Below the pieces are notes generated by a model. That model had not been told where the DNA came from, did no database searches, and saw nothing but the letters and a program-made list of their open reading frames with translations. A program made the position numbers and the translations under genes. A stretch of 64,000 nucleotides of DNA from Owenia fusiformis (taxonomy: Eukaryota > Annelida > Polychaeta > Sabellida > Oweniidae), in contig CAIIXF020000004.1 of the NCBI GenBank assembly GCA_903813345.2, positions 11,924,196 to 11,988,195 on the forward strand, written 5' to 3'. Each line of letters starts with the position of its first letter. The stretch's first letter is position 1. Below, piece after piece: positions 25,501 through 40,500 of the stretch.

Positions 25501-28500
25501 AATGAACATCTCTTTAGTGTAATACTGTGCCCAGCGAACATATGAGTATACTCTATTGAACACCAATTCCCAGCCAGTGATTTCAGTTACTTTTAGAGGG
25601 GATTGTACCTACAGTAAAACCTGTCTAATCCAAGGGACCAGCTCAGAGCGTTTGGATTAGGAGGTGTTCACATTTTGAGGTTTTGCATTTGCAAGATTTG
25701 GGTTTTTGAAGAAATAGAAACAAATTCTCAATAAATATTATAGTTCTTTTGACTACTTAGCTTTATGGCATTACAGTGACATGAAAATCTGATTCAAATG
25801 AATTTAGTCATCCTAGAAGAGCCCCACCATGAGTGAGATCGTTCAAGTTTTTTTCAAATATTTGATCAATTTATGGAACATGTGATATTTTATGTGTTCA
25901 GATTAGATAGGTTAATTTTTCAAACATGACTGTTCACTGTCAAAATTGGGAGATGTTCATATTTCAAGTTTTTCTAACGTTTGAGTCAATGGGAGAAAAA
26001 ACGGGACCAAAAAATGTTCAAATTGGGAGGTGTTCGGATTAGCCAGGTGTTCAGATATACAGGTTTTACTGTACTACAATTGTTTTCAATCTTTTGGAGG
26101 AAAGTGTACATCATTCCAGAGAAATGACAGATGCACTGTATGTACAGTGATCGCCTACGATTAAAAGTGCGTGATCAAAGACTCGACAAGATGCGCAAAA
26201 TTCAAATATTTTGTAACGGTTACTTTTAAAAGATTTATTTGTGTTTATATTACAGGCTACTGGTGATTCAATTAGGTTTTGTAGGCACAAGAACACCAAT
26301 ATGCTTTGAGAAATATATATTAGTTTGACCATTTTTCGTATAAGTTATTGATTTTACGATTTAAAGATATAAATGCGATACAATATGTGTTATTTTATTT
26401 AAAAAGCTTGAAAATATCAAAAACAATAGAACATTTTTACTCTCTTTAATTTTTTATACTTAGGTAGGGTCTTGGACTTCCATTTGACCATGATGAAATT
26501 CACGTTTCCTCTACAATAACATGGGAAAAATATTTTAACACAGAAACGAATGGATCAGCCAATAGCGTGAGTTTCAACAAACCATACACGCATATCTATA
26601 TGCTTTTCAAGAGAAGAAAATGGGGATCTCGCAAAATGTATGTCTAAACTGATTCAGTCAATTAAATGGTCACTGTGTGTGTGTTCATTTTGTTTCTCTG
26701 CCTAGATTTGAATACATTACCATTAAATGATATATACACTGAACCTCTAGAACCTGCTAAGTGAAACACCTCTTGAAGCGTAACACCTTACAAGTGGAAC
26801 CGTTTTTTTAAGTTCCATTTTAGTCCATTTATTTTACGCCTCTGATCTTAAGGTATGAGAACTATACACCTTGGCATCCAAGATGATTGTCGAATTGTAA
26901 TGTAATTGTAATTGTAATAAAATATAAAATCTGAATTGTACATTATCTATTTCATTGGGAAGTTAAATCATTCTTTTGCAGCAAGGTATCAGTAAGTAAT
27001 GTAATGACGTCATAACCTTCAGTAGATGCCAGTAGTCAGTTCCCAGTTTCACCACGAGCTGGCTAACTTGTATTGGGTCATATATAAATGACAGGTATAA
27101 GGGAAAACTCCTTTAAGGTTCAATATTCAGTAGATTTATTGATCAATTTCAACTAAGGTCTATAAGTGATTAGCTTGAGAATTTTAGAATTGTATGTAAT
27201 CGAATGCAAAATAAACGACCAGTGGGCGTTTTTAGAGAAACTCTACAAAATGTGAAAGAAATACCATGCTATTATCTCTAATGACAGAGTTATGTGGATC
27301 GATGGGACCGAGTAAAAGTTCCAGTTTAGGCTTTGCTCATAGGGGTATCATATTAGATTCACTGGTGGACACTATAGGAGAATGAGAGTCTATTGTAATT
27401 CAGAATCATTTATTGTCATTTCATTACTAATTGATATTCTCGTTCTATTGCAATTTCATTGGTAATTTTATTTGATTTTGTAGCAGTTGTTGAATCAGAG
27501 ATTCTGGATGATTTCATTCGATTATTGTCAATCACTGAAATTGTCATGAATTCATCACTTTCTACAAGTATGTGTTTATTTATTGATTTCACTTCATTTG
27601 GTATTATTCCAGAGAAATTTCTTGTTATCATTCTAGATTTGCCTCTATTTTCAGTAATCTTTCTCATCTTCATCTCTTCTTCTTCATGATGTTCTACAAG
27701 GTGGTTTATAATGATTTGAAATTTAGGAGTTTGTAATGAAGGACAGTAAAATCATGTAAACCCAACCACTCTGAAATGCAAAGAACATACTAGTATCATT
27801 AGAATCCACATGGTAAAATCACGCACTTGGCTGATCATAAATTGTTTTCATAACATCCTAACTCGATACTGAAGGGGAGTTGGAACGTCTGATATGCATG
27901 TAATGTTAAGTATTATGTATATTAACCATAAGTATGTTGGTTTTGTGGTTTTGGTAATCTAAAAACAGAAGATTTGGTGAAATATACATTGAAATATACC
28001 AAATGAATCTTGAGTCTCTTATACAGCATATGGAATACCATCTGTAGGTAAAATGACATTAAGGTGGTAAAGAGAAGAGAAACAAACATACCTTTCCTCC
28101 GACATTTCGAATTTTGCGCATCTTGTCGAGTCTTTGATCACGCACTTTTAATAGTAGGCGATCACTGTACATACAGTGAGGTGACACACTGTTATGGGAA
28201 CTGGTCATATCAGATGTTCCCACGCTTTTCGTCCAGAAGAGGTCATTTCCCAGGATTATAGATGAACCCTTGGCCAATCAATGATGTAGTTTACATAAGA
28301 GAAGTATCACTGTATGAATTCTGGGATATTCCTGTTTTGTTGAGACAGTTGAGAATAAAATTAACCCTTTGCAAATTTGATCAATACTGCCTCCAATCAT
28401 CCAATACTTGGCTCAGTTAAAATAGTTGATTTATATTTGAATTCGATATAACATTTAAAAATTAAATGTGTAGTAGTAATACTTTAGTACCTCTTATTGA

Positions 28501-31500
28501 TTAATGTATAATATTACAACATACATAATGATGTAGGCAATTTGTTTCATAAAAATCTAAAAGTAAAATTCATAATTTAAATTTACCCTCTGGGAGCCCC
28601 AAAATTTTAGAAAATGCATTTTCTTGGTGATGTATTTTCTAAACTACCGTCTTTTCCTGCCATGAGACAAAGGTATGATTTTTGTAATTTGAGTAGTTTA
28701 TCCAAAGCTGAATATGCTCCAGCCCAAATAATTGTGCAATAATTCAAGTAGGAGTATATTAAAGAATTATAAATTGCTAACATACTTTTTATGTTAAGCA
28801 ATTGCAAGTATCTGCATTTGAATGAGATTCCAATGGTTCTAGATACTTTTCTTTATACATTTTTATGTGACTTTTCCAGTCAATTCATCAACTGTCCCCA
28901 AAATATTATTTCATGAACCCTATGAATTTGTTTTCCATTTATGAATATTTCAATTTTTTGGCAAACCTTTTTTCGTTTTTTTGGAGAAGACGATGAATTT
29001 TTTTGGAATAGTTTAAAGAAAGGAGGTTTGTTTTAAACCAGACATCAAGAGTAATGAGTTCCTGATTGACAGTATTTACAAGTCTAGCTAAATTATGGTC
29101 AGAAGCTAAAAGATTAGTGTCATCTGCAAATAAAACAGATTTAAGACATTGTGACGCCGTGAACATATAAACTTTGAAGACCCCTAAGATGATGTTAATA
29201 ATAATGTTATATAATAATTATTTTGGATTGTTTATTGTAGGTAAAAAGTCTTGTTTGACAATTCTTCTCCAAAGAGAAAGAAGAGGGATGGTTGAACCTA
29301 TCTCGAGCACTAAAGTGCATCGTTCCCATTACAATTTTACTTTGGGAATTAACTAGTGCAATTTTAAACTACACCGTTTTTCTTAATATGGTCCTTATTA
29401 GATATTTAAACTCATGCAAACTCGTGTCATATTTGTCCAGTGATGTTGTACGTATAGTATGGCAAGTGACTTTGGATAGGTGGAAGTTAATGATATCTTA
29501 AGATGCAACGCTATGAGGGAATACGTTCGTATGGGCGATTGGTCATACCACCCAACCATAGGTTGGCGTTTCGATTTTATATGCAAGCTTAAACTCCCTT
29601 GTATTGCAAAAATACAGAAATCGAGGTCCTCTTTTTCTTATAATATAAACATTATTAAAAAAGTGAGGACATGTGTTACGATTCCATGCCTAATCAGTAT
29701 AATTTTTTATTATTTTATTCACTTATGTTAAGATGTTGTTTTAATATAAGATGTTCAATGTATGATCGGGAGATATCCATGACCAAAAATACAGTCATCA
29801 AAAATCACTTGCCATTTTATACTTGGTCTATCATGTCTATTGAATATTAATTATTTAGTACTACAATTTATATTTTACAGTGATCTTATAGCTGCGATTC
29901 GCAAGGCAATCGATTTGAAGGCGACACGGAACAGACCTGCGGTTATCAAGTAAGCTGATGAAAAGCAATATTATAAGACTCCGAATATGTATTGCTATTG
30001 CCTGTATTCTTCTCCTTTCTTATTTGGACACGTTTTATCATTTGACCAGAAGACTCTGGGTAAATCTAATTATATAATTGGCCGGGGTAAGTGACTTGCT
30101 TGCTCAGAAATTAGGTAAAATTGTATCTGGGTTCAAGGTCAAATTCCCAATTTGTCAGTTATTTTGGATTCTGATCGAGATGTAGCGTCCCAAGAATAGG
30201 TCAATAAAACGTTCTCCAAATCCAAAGTTATTGTAAACAATTTGATAGAATTTTTGATAGGATATTATAATGGCAATGATTTATTTGATATTCAAACATA
30301 GCTAGGCAAGGTGTGTCTGAATCCAGCCAATCCGAACACATTATTTCACATATAGAACAGTGTGTAAAATCCTATTTGAGATAAAATTCAACAAAGATAC
30401 TCAAAATAATGTCCTTCTGCATTACTACACTTAGACGAGTAGCGATTTGCAAAAAGTCCTAATTTAAAGAAAAAAAGGATCGACTGACCCTGTTAGGTTT
30501 CTTGGTATTTTTGGAAAGTTTATTACCTCTACTGCATCTTCCATATATTAAGAACTTCTGGCCATGGTCCCGTTGCTATGGAAACGGACGCTGGATAAAA
30601 CACTTGATGTTAACAATATCTAGATCACCCATAAAATTGTTTCTCTCACAACTTTAACATTTATTATCCGTTTTGTGTCATATTGGTACCAAATGAAAGC
30701 TTATTAAATGCTTTTTCACCAATAATGCAATTTATGCAAATTAGCCCATTTGCATATCCATTGTGACGTAATAATTGCAATTTTTCCTAATATTATGTGC
30801 AAGTTATTAGATAACATGTTACAAATACCCCCCTTGAATTGAATAGCACTGGTCTATCTACCCATTACTACTTGTACACCTCTTTGCAATTCTAATGTAT
30901 GAAAAGCGTTTAGTGTTTTAATGTCTTGTGTAAGTAATGTATCATTGGGCGTTCGTGTTTTCTCTAACAAAGAGGATTTACAATGATTTTACACTTTTAC
31001 ACATTTCACCTTGCACTTTGGTTTTGATCTCATTTATTCCAAAGAAAACTAATTGTTAGAAATATTGTCACAAATATTACCCTGTCCCGTTGAAGCCTTG
31101 TCGAGGTTATCATAGCAACCATAACTTAAGAAATATTCATTACAAGCATCTACATTCTTCATAACTTATGAGGAAATGAAGGTCCCAGTTACTTTATTAA
31201 TAAGTGGAAAACGAATGATAAACTTTTAAGTTAGAGCATCTTTGTATTTTTATGGATGTGGGTCCTTTACATATCTAAATACAAGAGTATTCGATACGTA
31301 AACGTTTCTTTATTTGTGTGACATTTGTGAATTTTTTTCATGTAAATTTACGTATTTCTGTCGTGTACCTTAGGCTTTTTTGTAGTATATCCCTCGGAAC
31401 GGTGCCATATGCACAACTGGACGTTGCTGTAAAATCGGCGGTGAAGAGTGTGAGCATATAGGCTTACTAAATATAGTACATATTACACGATTTTAAATCA

Positions 31501-34500
31501 GTTTAATAAACACCATACAAAATGAATTAGGAATCAATCATTGAAAATGATTTTAAGATTATTTGTACAAAATCAGTTTGGAGAATACAAAAATATTGTT
31601 TTACTACACTTTATATTACATTTAAAATCATATTGTATTTAATGATTTTAGGGTATATTTGTAAGCGTTGGTGCTGGCAATTTCAAAAAGCTTTGGGCAA
31701 AACAATCACCCGCCCGTGCACCTAAAGCGTACGTAATAATTTATTTAATTCTGAAATTGACTTCCATATATGAATGCCACCTTGGCGTGGGCCTATCAGT
31801 GATATATAACTAGAAATAACAGGAATATTGTAGCGGGGAAACTATTATAGGTCCAGGATTGTTTGTGAAATGAAAATTACCTATGGTAACTTTTTACATA
31901 CAACGAATGTTGTGCTTCACCTGTTTTCCTACGTGCCCCGAGTATATGAACCTGCCCAGCAACGTCATGCACAGAATCTGTCATTGTTCATCTGCGTTTA
32001 GCCTTGCCCAAGTCGGTCTCTTTTACTTATCTTGATTTCTATTATGACCGCCTTGTACCAAAGAAAAGGCCACGTGCTTTACTGACAGTTTGTTGATGTC
32101 GGTAAAATTTGACCAATCAACGACGGCCCTGTAGCGTTAGCTCATTATTATGCACGGCCAAAAACAAGTACACTTTTCACCGGGACTTTTCACGAACAAA
32201 TCTTGCACGAATCTGAGCACGAATTCATCATGAAAATACAAATATTTTATCAGATAAATATCAATGAGAGTTTAGTGGATGCCGGGGCATCGATCGGATA
32301 ACCAAAGGTGAGAAGATTTCAACAATAAACGTTGAAACGATCGCTGAACATGTAAGATTCAATCACCGATCGACGACAACATGACCCGCTACATTGGACT
32401 AGGTCTTCGTGCATTTTCATCGCGAAATCAGTTTTAAATCAACATTGAATCGCATGATTTAATTTATATTAATGACTCTTACCTTCCAATGTACATTTAA
32501 TTACATAATTTATTGTAAATCATAAATTGAATTTCAAGTCGTAGATGGGAAGTTTGTTTTGTTTATGCAGCTCAACCTAATAACGTTTTGATTGGTCATT
32601 CAGCCTGAAGTCACACGTCGTGTCCACGCGATATCTGTCAATCAATAAGGTTTCGCGATACCCCTGATAGCAAGAGGAGGGAAAACCCCATGATTCAATT
32701 GATGACATACAATTTCCTCCTTCACGCACCTCCTTTTGTCGAAAATGTACCCTCCATCTTGGTTTCTCCCCCTCTTCCTGATAGCGTAGGTATTATGGAA
32801 ATCTCGAAACCGTTGAATATTTCAGCATAATAACAGCGGAGATGTATTGGATTGTACAAGGCGGTAATAATTCAAGATCAGATAAGTAAAAAATACCGAC
32901 TTGGGCAAGGCTAATCTGCGCTAACTCTTCAGTAAATCTGAGTGTTTGTTATGTAAATGTTATATCATATGTAATGAATTGCGCACTTCTTTCTAAGATT
33001 TACAGTTGCTAGTGTTGGCAAAGATGATAATCTCAGTTGGTTCTCAAACTTTGGTGCAGGAGTCGACATTGCGGCCCCTGTGAGTGAAACATTTTGTGAT
33101 GATACCAAAATTAATTATTCAAACGACCATTCTCTAATCAGAATGTAGCATATCCGTGCTCTATTATGAATGTTTACAATCGTTCGACAGAGTGTTAGTA
33201 CAAATGTACTCACCTTCGGTTTGTGCTTTGAACGACATTCTGTCAAAGTAGTGCTGAATTTCACCATATCGAATGGTCTATCATTATTCCTTGAGTACAG
33301 CTTGCTCTTTATATGCAGCAATATGCTTATTTCTGATGGAATCTGCACGAATTTTACAAAGGATCCGGAGCTATATACTCAAATACGTACTCAGATATCT
33401 ACTCAATTACATACTCAGCTATCAACTCAACTACTTATTCGATCAGCTACCTACTCATCTACCTATTCAACTACTTACTCCGCTAGTAACCATGAAGCTT
33501 ATTCAGCTTCAATCTAGAGGATTAATCGAACTTGTTCAATTTACCCTTCCAATGTATACATACCATCATACAAAATGAAAATATGAAAAAGTCACATACA
33601 TTGATGTTCATCTATTTCCATATATTTAATCTTACAGGGTGAGGATATATATTCTGCGTCTAACGCCTGTGATAACTGCTACACAAATGGTTACGGTATG
33701 TATATTGCTAATTAAGTAGCAAGAGTATTAGATACAAGTAGCTATGAAGAGGCCCTACCCTCGGAATGTGTCAACATCTGTAAAAACAAAAAAAACTCAA
33801 TCATCATAGCTTACTTAAAGGAATATTCCTTGCCAAACAATTTCTCTCCTCATATGGTAGCTATAACCATATATATGCTTGCCATGTTTAGCAAAGCACG
33901 CAAAAATGTTTTGATATGGTCAAATTTGATCACTTAGAAATGTGATGGTGAATTCCAGTAAGCTGCCATCCTTTAAAATTTCACACAGGAAGTGATGTCA
34001 TCCACTCTCAACTTTGCATATAGCATTAGGTGAGGAGCTATTAAGAATTACAAAACCAGCTAAATATTCTTTTTCAACTTTGTATCTTATTTAATCCTTC
34101 TGAAAATCTCTTCTTTTATTCTAAGTTGACAAGCCCTGAAAATATTTTTGCACAGAAAGTAATGATCACTTGTCTAGAAGTGATTTTGTGCTACTTTCCT
34201 ATACTGTTATGGGCAAGGTTATAGAAGTTGAGAGTCGATGACATCACTTCCTGCAAGGGATCTTAAAAGATGGCAGCTCACTGGAAATAAGCACTATGTT
34301 TTTAAATGATCAATATTGACCTTAATGAAACATTTTCCCATGTTTTGCTAAATATGGAAACTATGTATATGATTATAGCTACCATATCAAGAGAGAAAGG
34401 GTCTGGCAAGGAATATTCCTTTAACTTCATCTCTCTCAAGAGCGCAGTCCTCTCCGAATCTATGCAAAACCTGGTCATATTTGCTAATATTCTAGAGGTC

Positions 34501-37500
34501 AATATTTGGATATAAGTTAGCCTCCAGTCTCGTTAGTACTCGAACCCTCTCTACATTACATTAATGTTTGAAGACCTATTTTTCAGGAACATCATATGCT
34601 GCTCCCCAGGTAGTAAGTACAATTTTTTCAATGTTCATAATGTGTGATAGAAAATTATAATCTCGCCTATAGCTCACATTTATACCGGACTAAAACATTT
34701 CTGAAAAATAAACACTACCAGAATATTTTAATTTATTATTAGAATAATCACTACTTTATATATTTGAGGCCGGTGTGTTAAAATAAAAAATATTTTTGAT
34801 ACATGAATAAATTTGTTGAGGTCAATGTATCAAAATAATATGTTTACTTTGCCATACCAAATACAAGGCATTAACATGACAAAAGGTCCCCACCAAGTTG
34901 CTCACAATACTATTAGTTCAAACATAAATCAGATTTGAATTTCTGAGAACTCTGTAGATGCTTTTGAAAAATGGTCAATATGAAACAAGTGTTTTGACCC
35001 TGCATGAGAAGCAAGTTGAAAAATACCCTTTTGACCTTGAGAAGGTCATTGAAGGTCAACTTTTTTGATCTTGAAAATGTCATAAAAGGTCAAATCTATA
35101 TTCAGATTGAACTTTTGAGAACTTGTACACGTATGTGATTTTTAAAAAAAATTGGTTAATTTGAAGCAAGTTGAAAAAAGACATTTTCTATAACCTTTTT
35201 TGACCTTGAAAAGGCCATCGAAGGTCAAATCTTATTTCTAGATTCAGATATGAACTTCTGAAAACTTGCAAATGATTTTGAAAAAAAATTGAAGTCACTA
35301 AACAGTATTTGTCAAGTCATTGGAATTTAAGAAATTGTTACAGACGCAGATCGCCAACCACCATCCGCCGAACGCCGTCACAAAAAACTGCAGACCATTA
35401 CAATATGTCACCACTTTTTTAGTAGTGACATGACAAACTAATTTCAGTATATGTATTAGTAAAATAATGCGTTTTGTAGTACCTTATATACTGATAATTA
35501 AATACAATTGTATAATCGAATTGATTTGAGAGTAGTAAATAAAAAAAAAAATTGTTTTTTTATACCGACCCACTTTTATTTGAAACGGCCAAAGTAAATG
35601 TTCATATTAAAATTGAACATGCAAAATGTCCCCACCTGTCACTTCTGGCTGTGACATAATAAGAACTATGTTCACCATATGCACTGGTTGTTTTAATATA
35701 GGCAGGCGTAGCAGCGTGCTATTTAAGTGTTTATCCAACAGCAACAGTCCCACAAGTTGAAGCTTATTTGAGGAACGGGTAAATATCCATATCATTGATT
35801 GAAAATACAATAACTTTTGATATTGACCCTATTAAATTAAGTGTAAGGATAATTTTTAATCTTTTGAACCAATGTACAGTATTTAGTACGCATTTTTGAA
35901 CTACCCTCGGGCGAGTGCATTGCATAATTCAGAGTTTAAGCTAGCAATGTTTTCACAACGTGACCGCGAACGCAAAGTCCATGAATCAATACTATAAATT
36001 ATTCAATGATTCGAGTGAAATACAGAAAATATTCTTCCCGAGAAGGTTGTATTTCACGATGCGCTAGCAGAGTGAAATACAGACGTCCAAGGGAAGAATA
36101 TTTTCTGTATTTCACGAGAAATCATTGAATAACGTTTTTATTCCATGATTACCCATATAAAACTCGCCTAAATCAAGTCCCTTGGCTTTGGGCCGGAGAA
36201 ACAGATCAACCTTCTCACCTCAGAGATATTTTACATCGATATTCCTTCAAAATCTTTATTGTATTACCCTTATAAAAAAACATTTTTTCCGAAATTCAAT
36301 GGTTTCATTGCATATCATGTAACCATCATTTCAACCTTGAAGATCAAAGGAAAAATCATTATTTCAACCTTTAAAAACCATTGCGCAACCATTACTGCAC
36401 CCAATCTTTTCAACCCTTTTTACATAAAGTTGCAATGGTTACGCAACCATTTTTGAGAAACCATTGCAAAACCATTACAACCATTACCCATTGAAATAAA
36501 CAGTTACAATTGATTGCAACCATTGATGGAGAACTGTAACTGTTGCAATCATTAATTCTGGAAATGAACACTCATGGGTAGACCCGTAGCCAGCTTTTGC
36601 ACTTTTTAAAACTTTCCAAGGGAATTCACATTTGATAAATATGGCCCAAAAATGGCCAAAATCACTTGAGAAGTGATCAATATGGTGAAAACTGCATGAA
36701 TTTGAAATAATTTTTGGCCAGGGTGAACTGCCCCTCCCCCCGAACAACCCTGTTTACGAGCCTGGAGGACAATTATAACTTTTAAATTGTTAATACTTTC
36801 TCATTTAATCATTAGAGCCCTCTCATCAGGAATGCAGTACCCGATTAAAATCTGACACAAAAATATTTAAGGAGCATTTCAAATCCGATCTCTAAAACAT
36901 TATATTTATACATTACAAATAAGCTAATCCCTAGGATCTTAAACACATTTCTTTGGCCAAATCACTTATCGGGTATTCGTTTTTAAGGAGACTGAATAAT
37001 GATGGAATGTTTTAAGATAATAAAGATTCTTTCTTGTTTCAATTCAATTTTGTTTAATTTTGCAGGCTTATTTTCATTTAGAAAATTGTAAAAATACAAG
37101 TTAAGATTTTACAATTTTGAATTCAGATAAGGTACCAAGACAGAGCAGCAACAGATACACAGACAGAGCGGCAACGGTTGAAATGCTAATTATAACCATT
37201 GAAAAGCTAATTATAACCATTGAAATGCTAATTATAACCCTTGAACAGCCAATTAGATAAAGTTCTGTTTTGATAGTATAATAAAAAAATCATTACAAAT
37301 TATGTCTTCTTTCTAAAAATTATTTTTGTCTGAACAATTTATTTTTGAATTCCCCCTACCATAATAATGACACAATCATAGTTAATAAGTTGAGATTCAC
37401 ATTAAGATTTTTAAAACCAGCTATGGTCTTGATGAATTCTCTCTTTTTGTAGCAATACTTAATTTAGAAGTTCATAATACAATTTTGAGACATATCCATA

Positions 37501-40500
37501 TTCTATACCATAGGGTATGAGCTCCATACTCAAATTATTTCTTTTTGATTAATTTCATTTGATTGTAGAGGATGAAGTGTATTCGTGCTTAGGACTTCAA
37601 GATCATGCTCATATGCATATTATTTCTATTTAATTTTTAAGTTAATCATGAATATTAAATGATATCAATATCATTTATACTTGCATCTTATATATTGCTA
37701 AGCAGAGACTTTTTATGTCTCTATGCTAAGCAAGAATATTTCAGGAACAGGGATTTAGCTTTTGGGGTAGATTACAAATTGCCTTGATGTCTGTCTTTGA
37801 ATATTAGTTACTTCAGTCATCCATATAGGCTTTCACTCAAGTATGGATTTTACTGTATTGTACATCTATCTGTACATGTACTTAAAATTTTAAGATTCTG
37901 CTTCCCTATCTGATTACTGAACCTGAGGGTATCTCTTCTGTAACTCAAACACTGATATTGATAAAGTTGGTTGCTGATCTTGAATTTAATCCAATAGTAA
38001 TAATTAACATTTTTTCGATTTGTAAATGATATTGAAGAAAAGACAGTCAATCCGGCTCTTGCCTAATCCAAAGTATAAATACAAGGATGTTGATGTTTCA
38101 AAATCATGTATTGGAAAAATTTTCAGTTTAATCTACTTAATTGTTGTAATAAGACTTCTTTGATATTGGAGAAGCAGTTATTTCGGCACTAGCTTAATCC
38201 AAATCATAAACAATAGGCAGGAAATACAATCTTTGATGTTTCATAATATGTGTGTATTTTTAGTCGGAAATTTTTTTTGTTCAGACAGGAGAAAAATAGA
38301 AAAATTCCACAGAATGTTTTGTTGTATTGTTCAGTAAAACTGAATGAATCAAGAAAGAGTTTCCAAATAAATTACAAGAATGACCAGGCCAAAAATGAAT
38401 ACACTCGATTCTCTTCAATAAAATAGAAATAATATCTCGATGAACATGAACTTAAAGTAATATTCAGTACCAAAAATGAGTAAACCTTATTCTTTATAGA
38501 AATAAACCTTATTGTCTTCAATTAATTATAGAAATAATATGCCAATAATTATGAACTTCCATATTTTAAAACATAATCATGCAGTCAATTCATTTGTATG
38601 TTCTTCATGTTTTTAATTGTCTCATTCTTAAACTAAATTATTTCCATGATATGGTTGAAAATAGTTGCAACAATTTGGTAAAATGCAACTAAACAATCAA
38701 TGGTTTCGTAATGGTTGCAAATGATTCCATAATTTCAATGATATGCAACCCAAAATTTTCAACCAAATTTTAATGGTTGAAATGTAATGGTTGGAAACCA
38801 TTTCAAATGGTTGCAGCAATGGTTACGCAATGATTTTTAATGGTTACGCAATGGTTTTTAACGGTTGAAATTCGGAAAAATGGTTCTTTTTCTAAGGGTA
38901 TACGAGACGTTTGATTTTCTTTCCAACGCAGCATTGGTGATAAATTTCTTAGGGAAAGCTTATGTCAGTAAAGAATTTAAGAAACACTTTCATGCTGAGA
39001 AATATAAACAACTAGTTTCTGGTTTTCCCAATTTTACTGCTATGGCATTAATGGTTAAGAAATGGGGAACAAAACCAGTCAACATTTTATGGATTATGAT
39101 GTCGGCTTTGTGGATGAATGGTGATCCTTTGATATCATATGGACTTCCATATTGACCCGTGTCTGTCCCTGATCATTTGAGACTGAATGCACCATTTGTG
39201 TGAATCTAGTTTCTTCTTAACATCTGTTATTGGTTATTGCCTTTCGACATAATTTTAATGACTTTAGTATGTAAACTACCTCAGTTAGTGTTGTGGTCTC
39301 AGATTTGATCATAGTTCTTGGATGGTGGGAGGGAGTATAAAGACATTGTTTTTCAACTTAGCTTATGGTTTTGGATAGTTTTGGTTTGTTTTCCTATTGT
39401 CATGTACTCTCGGATATTTCATTTTCCTTTACCTTTGACATTTGTGTAAACATATTTAGGCATTATTCAAAACCAAGCGCAACAGGCCTTTCCAATAATT
39501 CTGGTCACTCTTTGTTACATCATAGAAGCCAAGATAATAATTGGCTTATTTGAGGATGGTAAAGGATACTGCTTATATTTATGTTCGTAATCAGTATTCT
39601 GAACAGTTTCACAGATTTACGAATACTTGACTTCTTAAATTTTGTTCCAACTAATCTGGGTCGGTGGAGTGTACTGTACTGTTCTTGTTTTTACAGAAAC
39701 CTTATGTACTCTACTGTTTATCTTGCTGTACTGTACTGTACAGAGGCCTCATTATCATCTGGTCGCAAATAGTTGCGTTGCGTCTGCGATGCGATTGCGA
39801 TCGCAATTCGTAACGCATGCGATGCGTGATATTATCAATTGAGCGCAATCGCAGACGCAAAGCAATCGCAAAACAATTAAAACGTAAGTTGCGATCGCAA
39901 GTCAAGAGTGTATTTTGGCGCGAAATTTAAAAGGACACTGGCGCTAGTTTTTGACATTGATTGATTGAAATTGATAGAAATCCAATAATTGATATGATTT
40001 GATTGGTTGCGCATGCATTACACTTGTGCAAGACATAAGTGCGCCAAAATGCAAATCGATTTACATTAAACAGACGGTAGTCGAAGAAACATGTCGAGGG
40101 CAAGGAATTGGACAAATGATGAACAAGAATTATTAGTATCTCTCATTGAGAAGGATGCAAATATTCTTTTGGCTCCACTTAGCTGTCAAATAACAATACA
40201 GTCACAGGATATTTGCTGGGCAAGGGTAGCTGGAAAAATAAATTCACTTGGTGTGGAAATGAGGACTAGAAAAAACGTTATGTAAGTCACACATCACTGA
40301 AAATAAATAACTGTTATAACGGGAAGTTGTCATGTTACTGAAACTAACTGAAATAAAATGAACTTTTTGTCGTTGTTGTATGTGTTCTACAATGCTTCTA
40401 TCTAAAATCCGTCAACATAATTTTTCAACAGACAATGAAACGATAACAGCTGATGAGTTTTCTATTTGGTGGTGTATATTTTACATTTTATACACATGCA

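Noticed and set aside
26468-26569. A good-looking exon (LGLPFDHDEIHVSSTITW) between TTAG acceptor and GTGAGT donor inside intron 9
   Set aside because: In either acceptor choice it brings a stop codon in the protease frame, while exon 9 joins exon 10 directly in perfect phase.
27416-27690. Overlapping frames open on both strands
   Set aside because: No homology or splice context; inside an inverted-repeat-bounded segment.
30480-31270. Possible further relative of the element at 18445-19513
   Set aside because: Sub-terminal similarity (ATAGCAACCATAACTTA) is visible on one side, but I could not define matching inverted ends or TA flanks.
33170-33578. Two overlapping plus-strand frames after exon 13
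   Set aside because: They lie in an intron and end in a degenerate TACTCA simple repeat.
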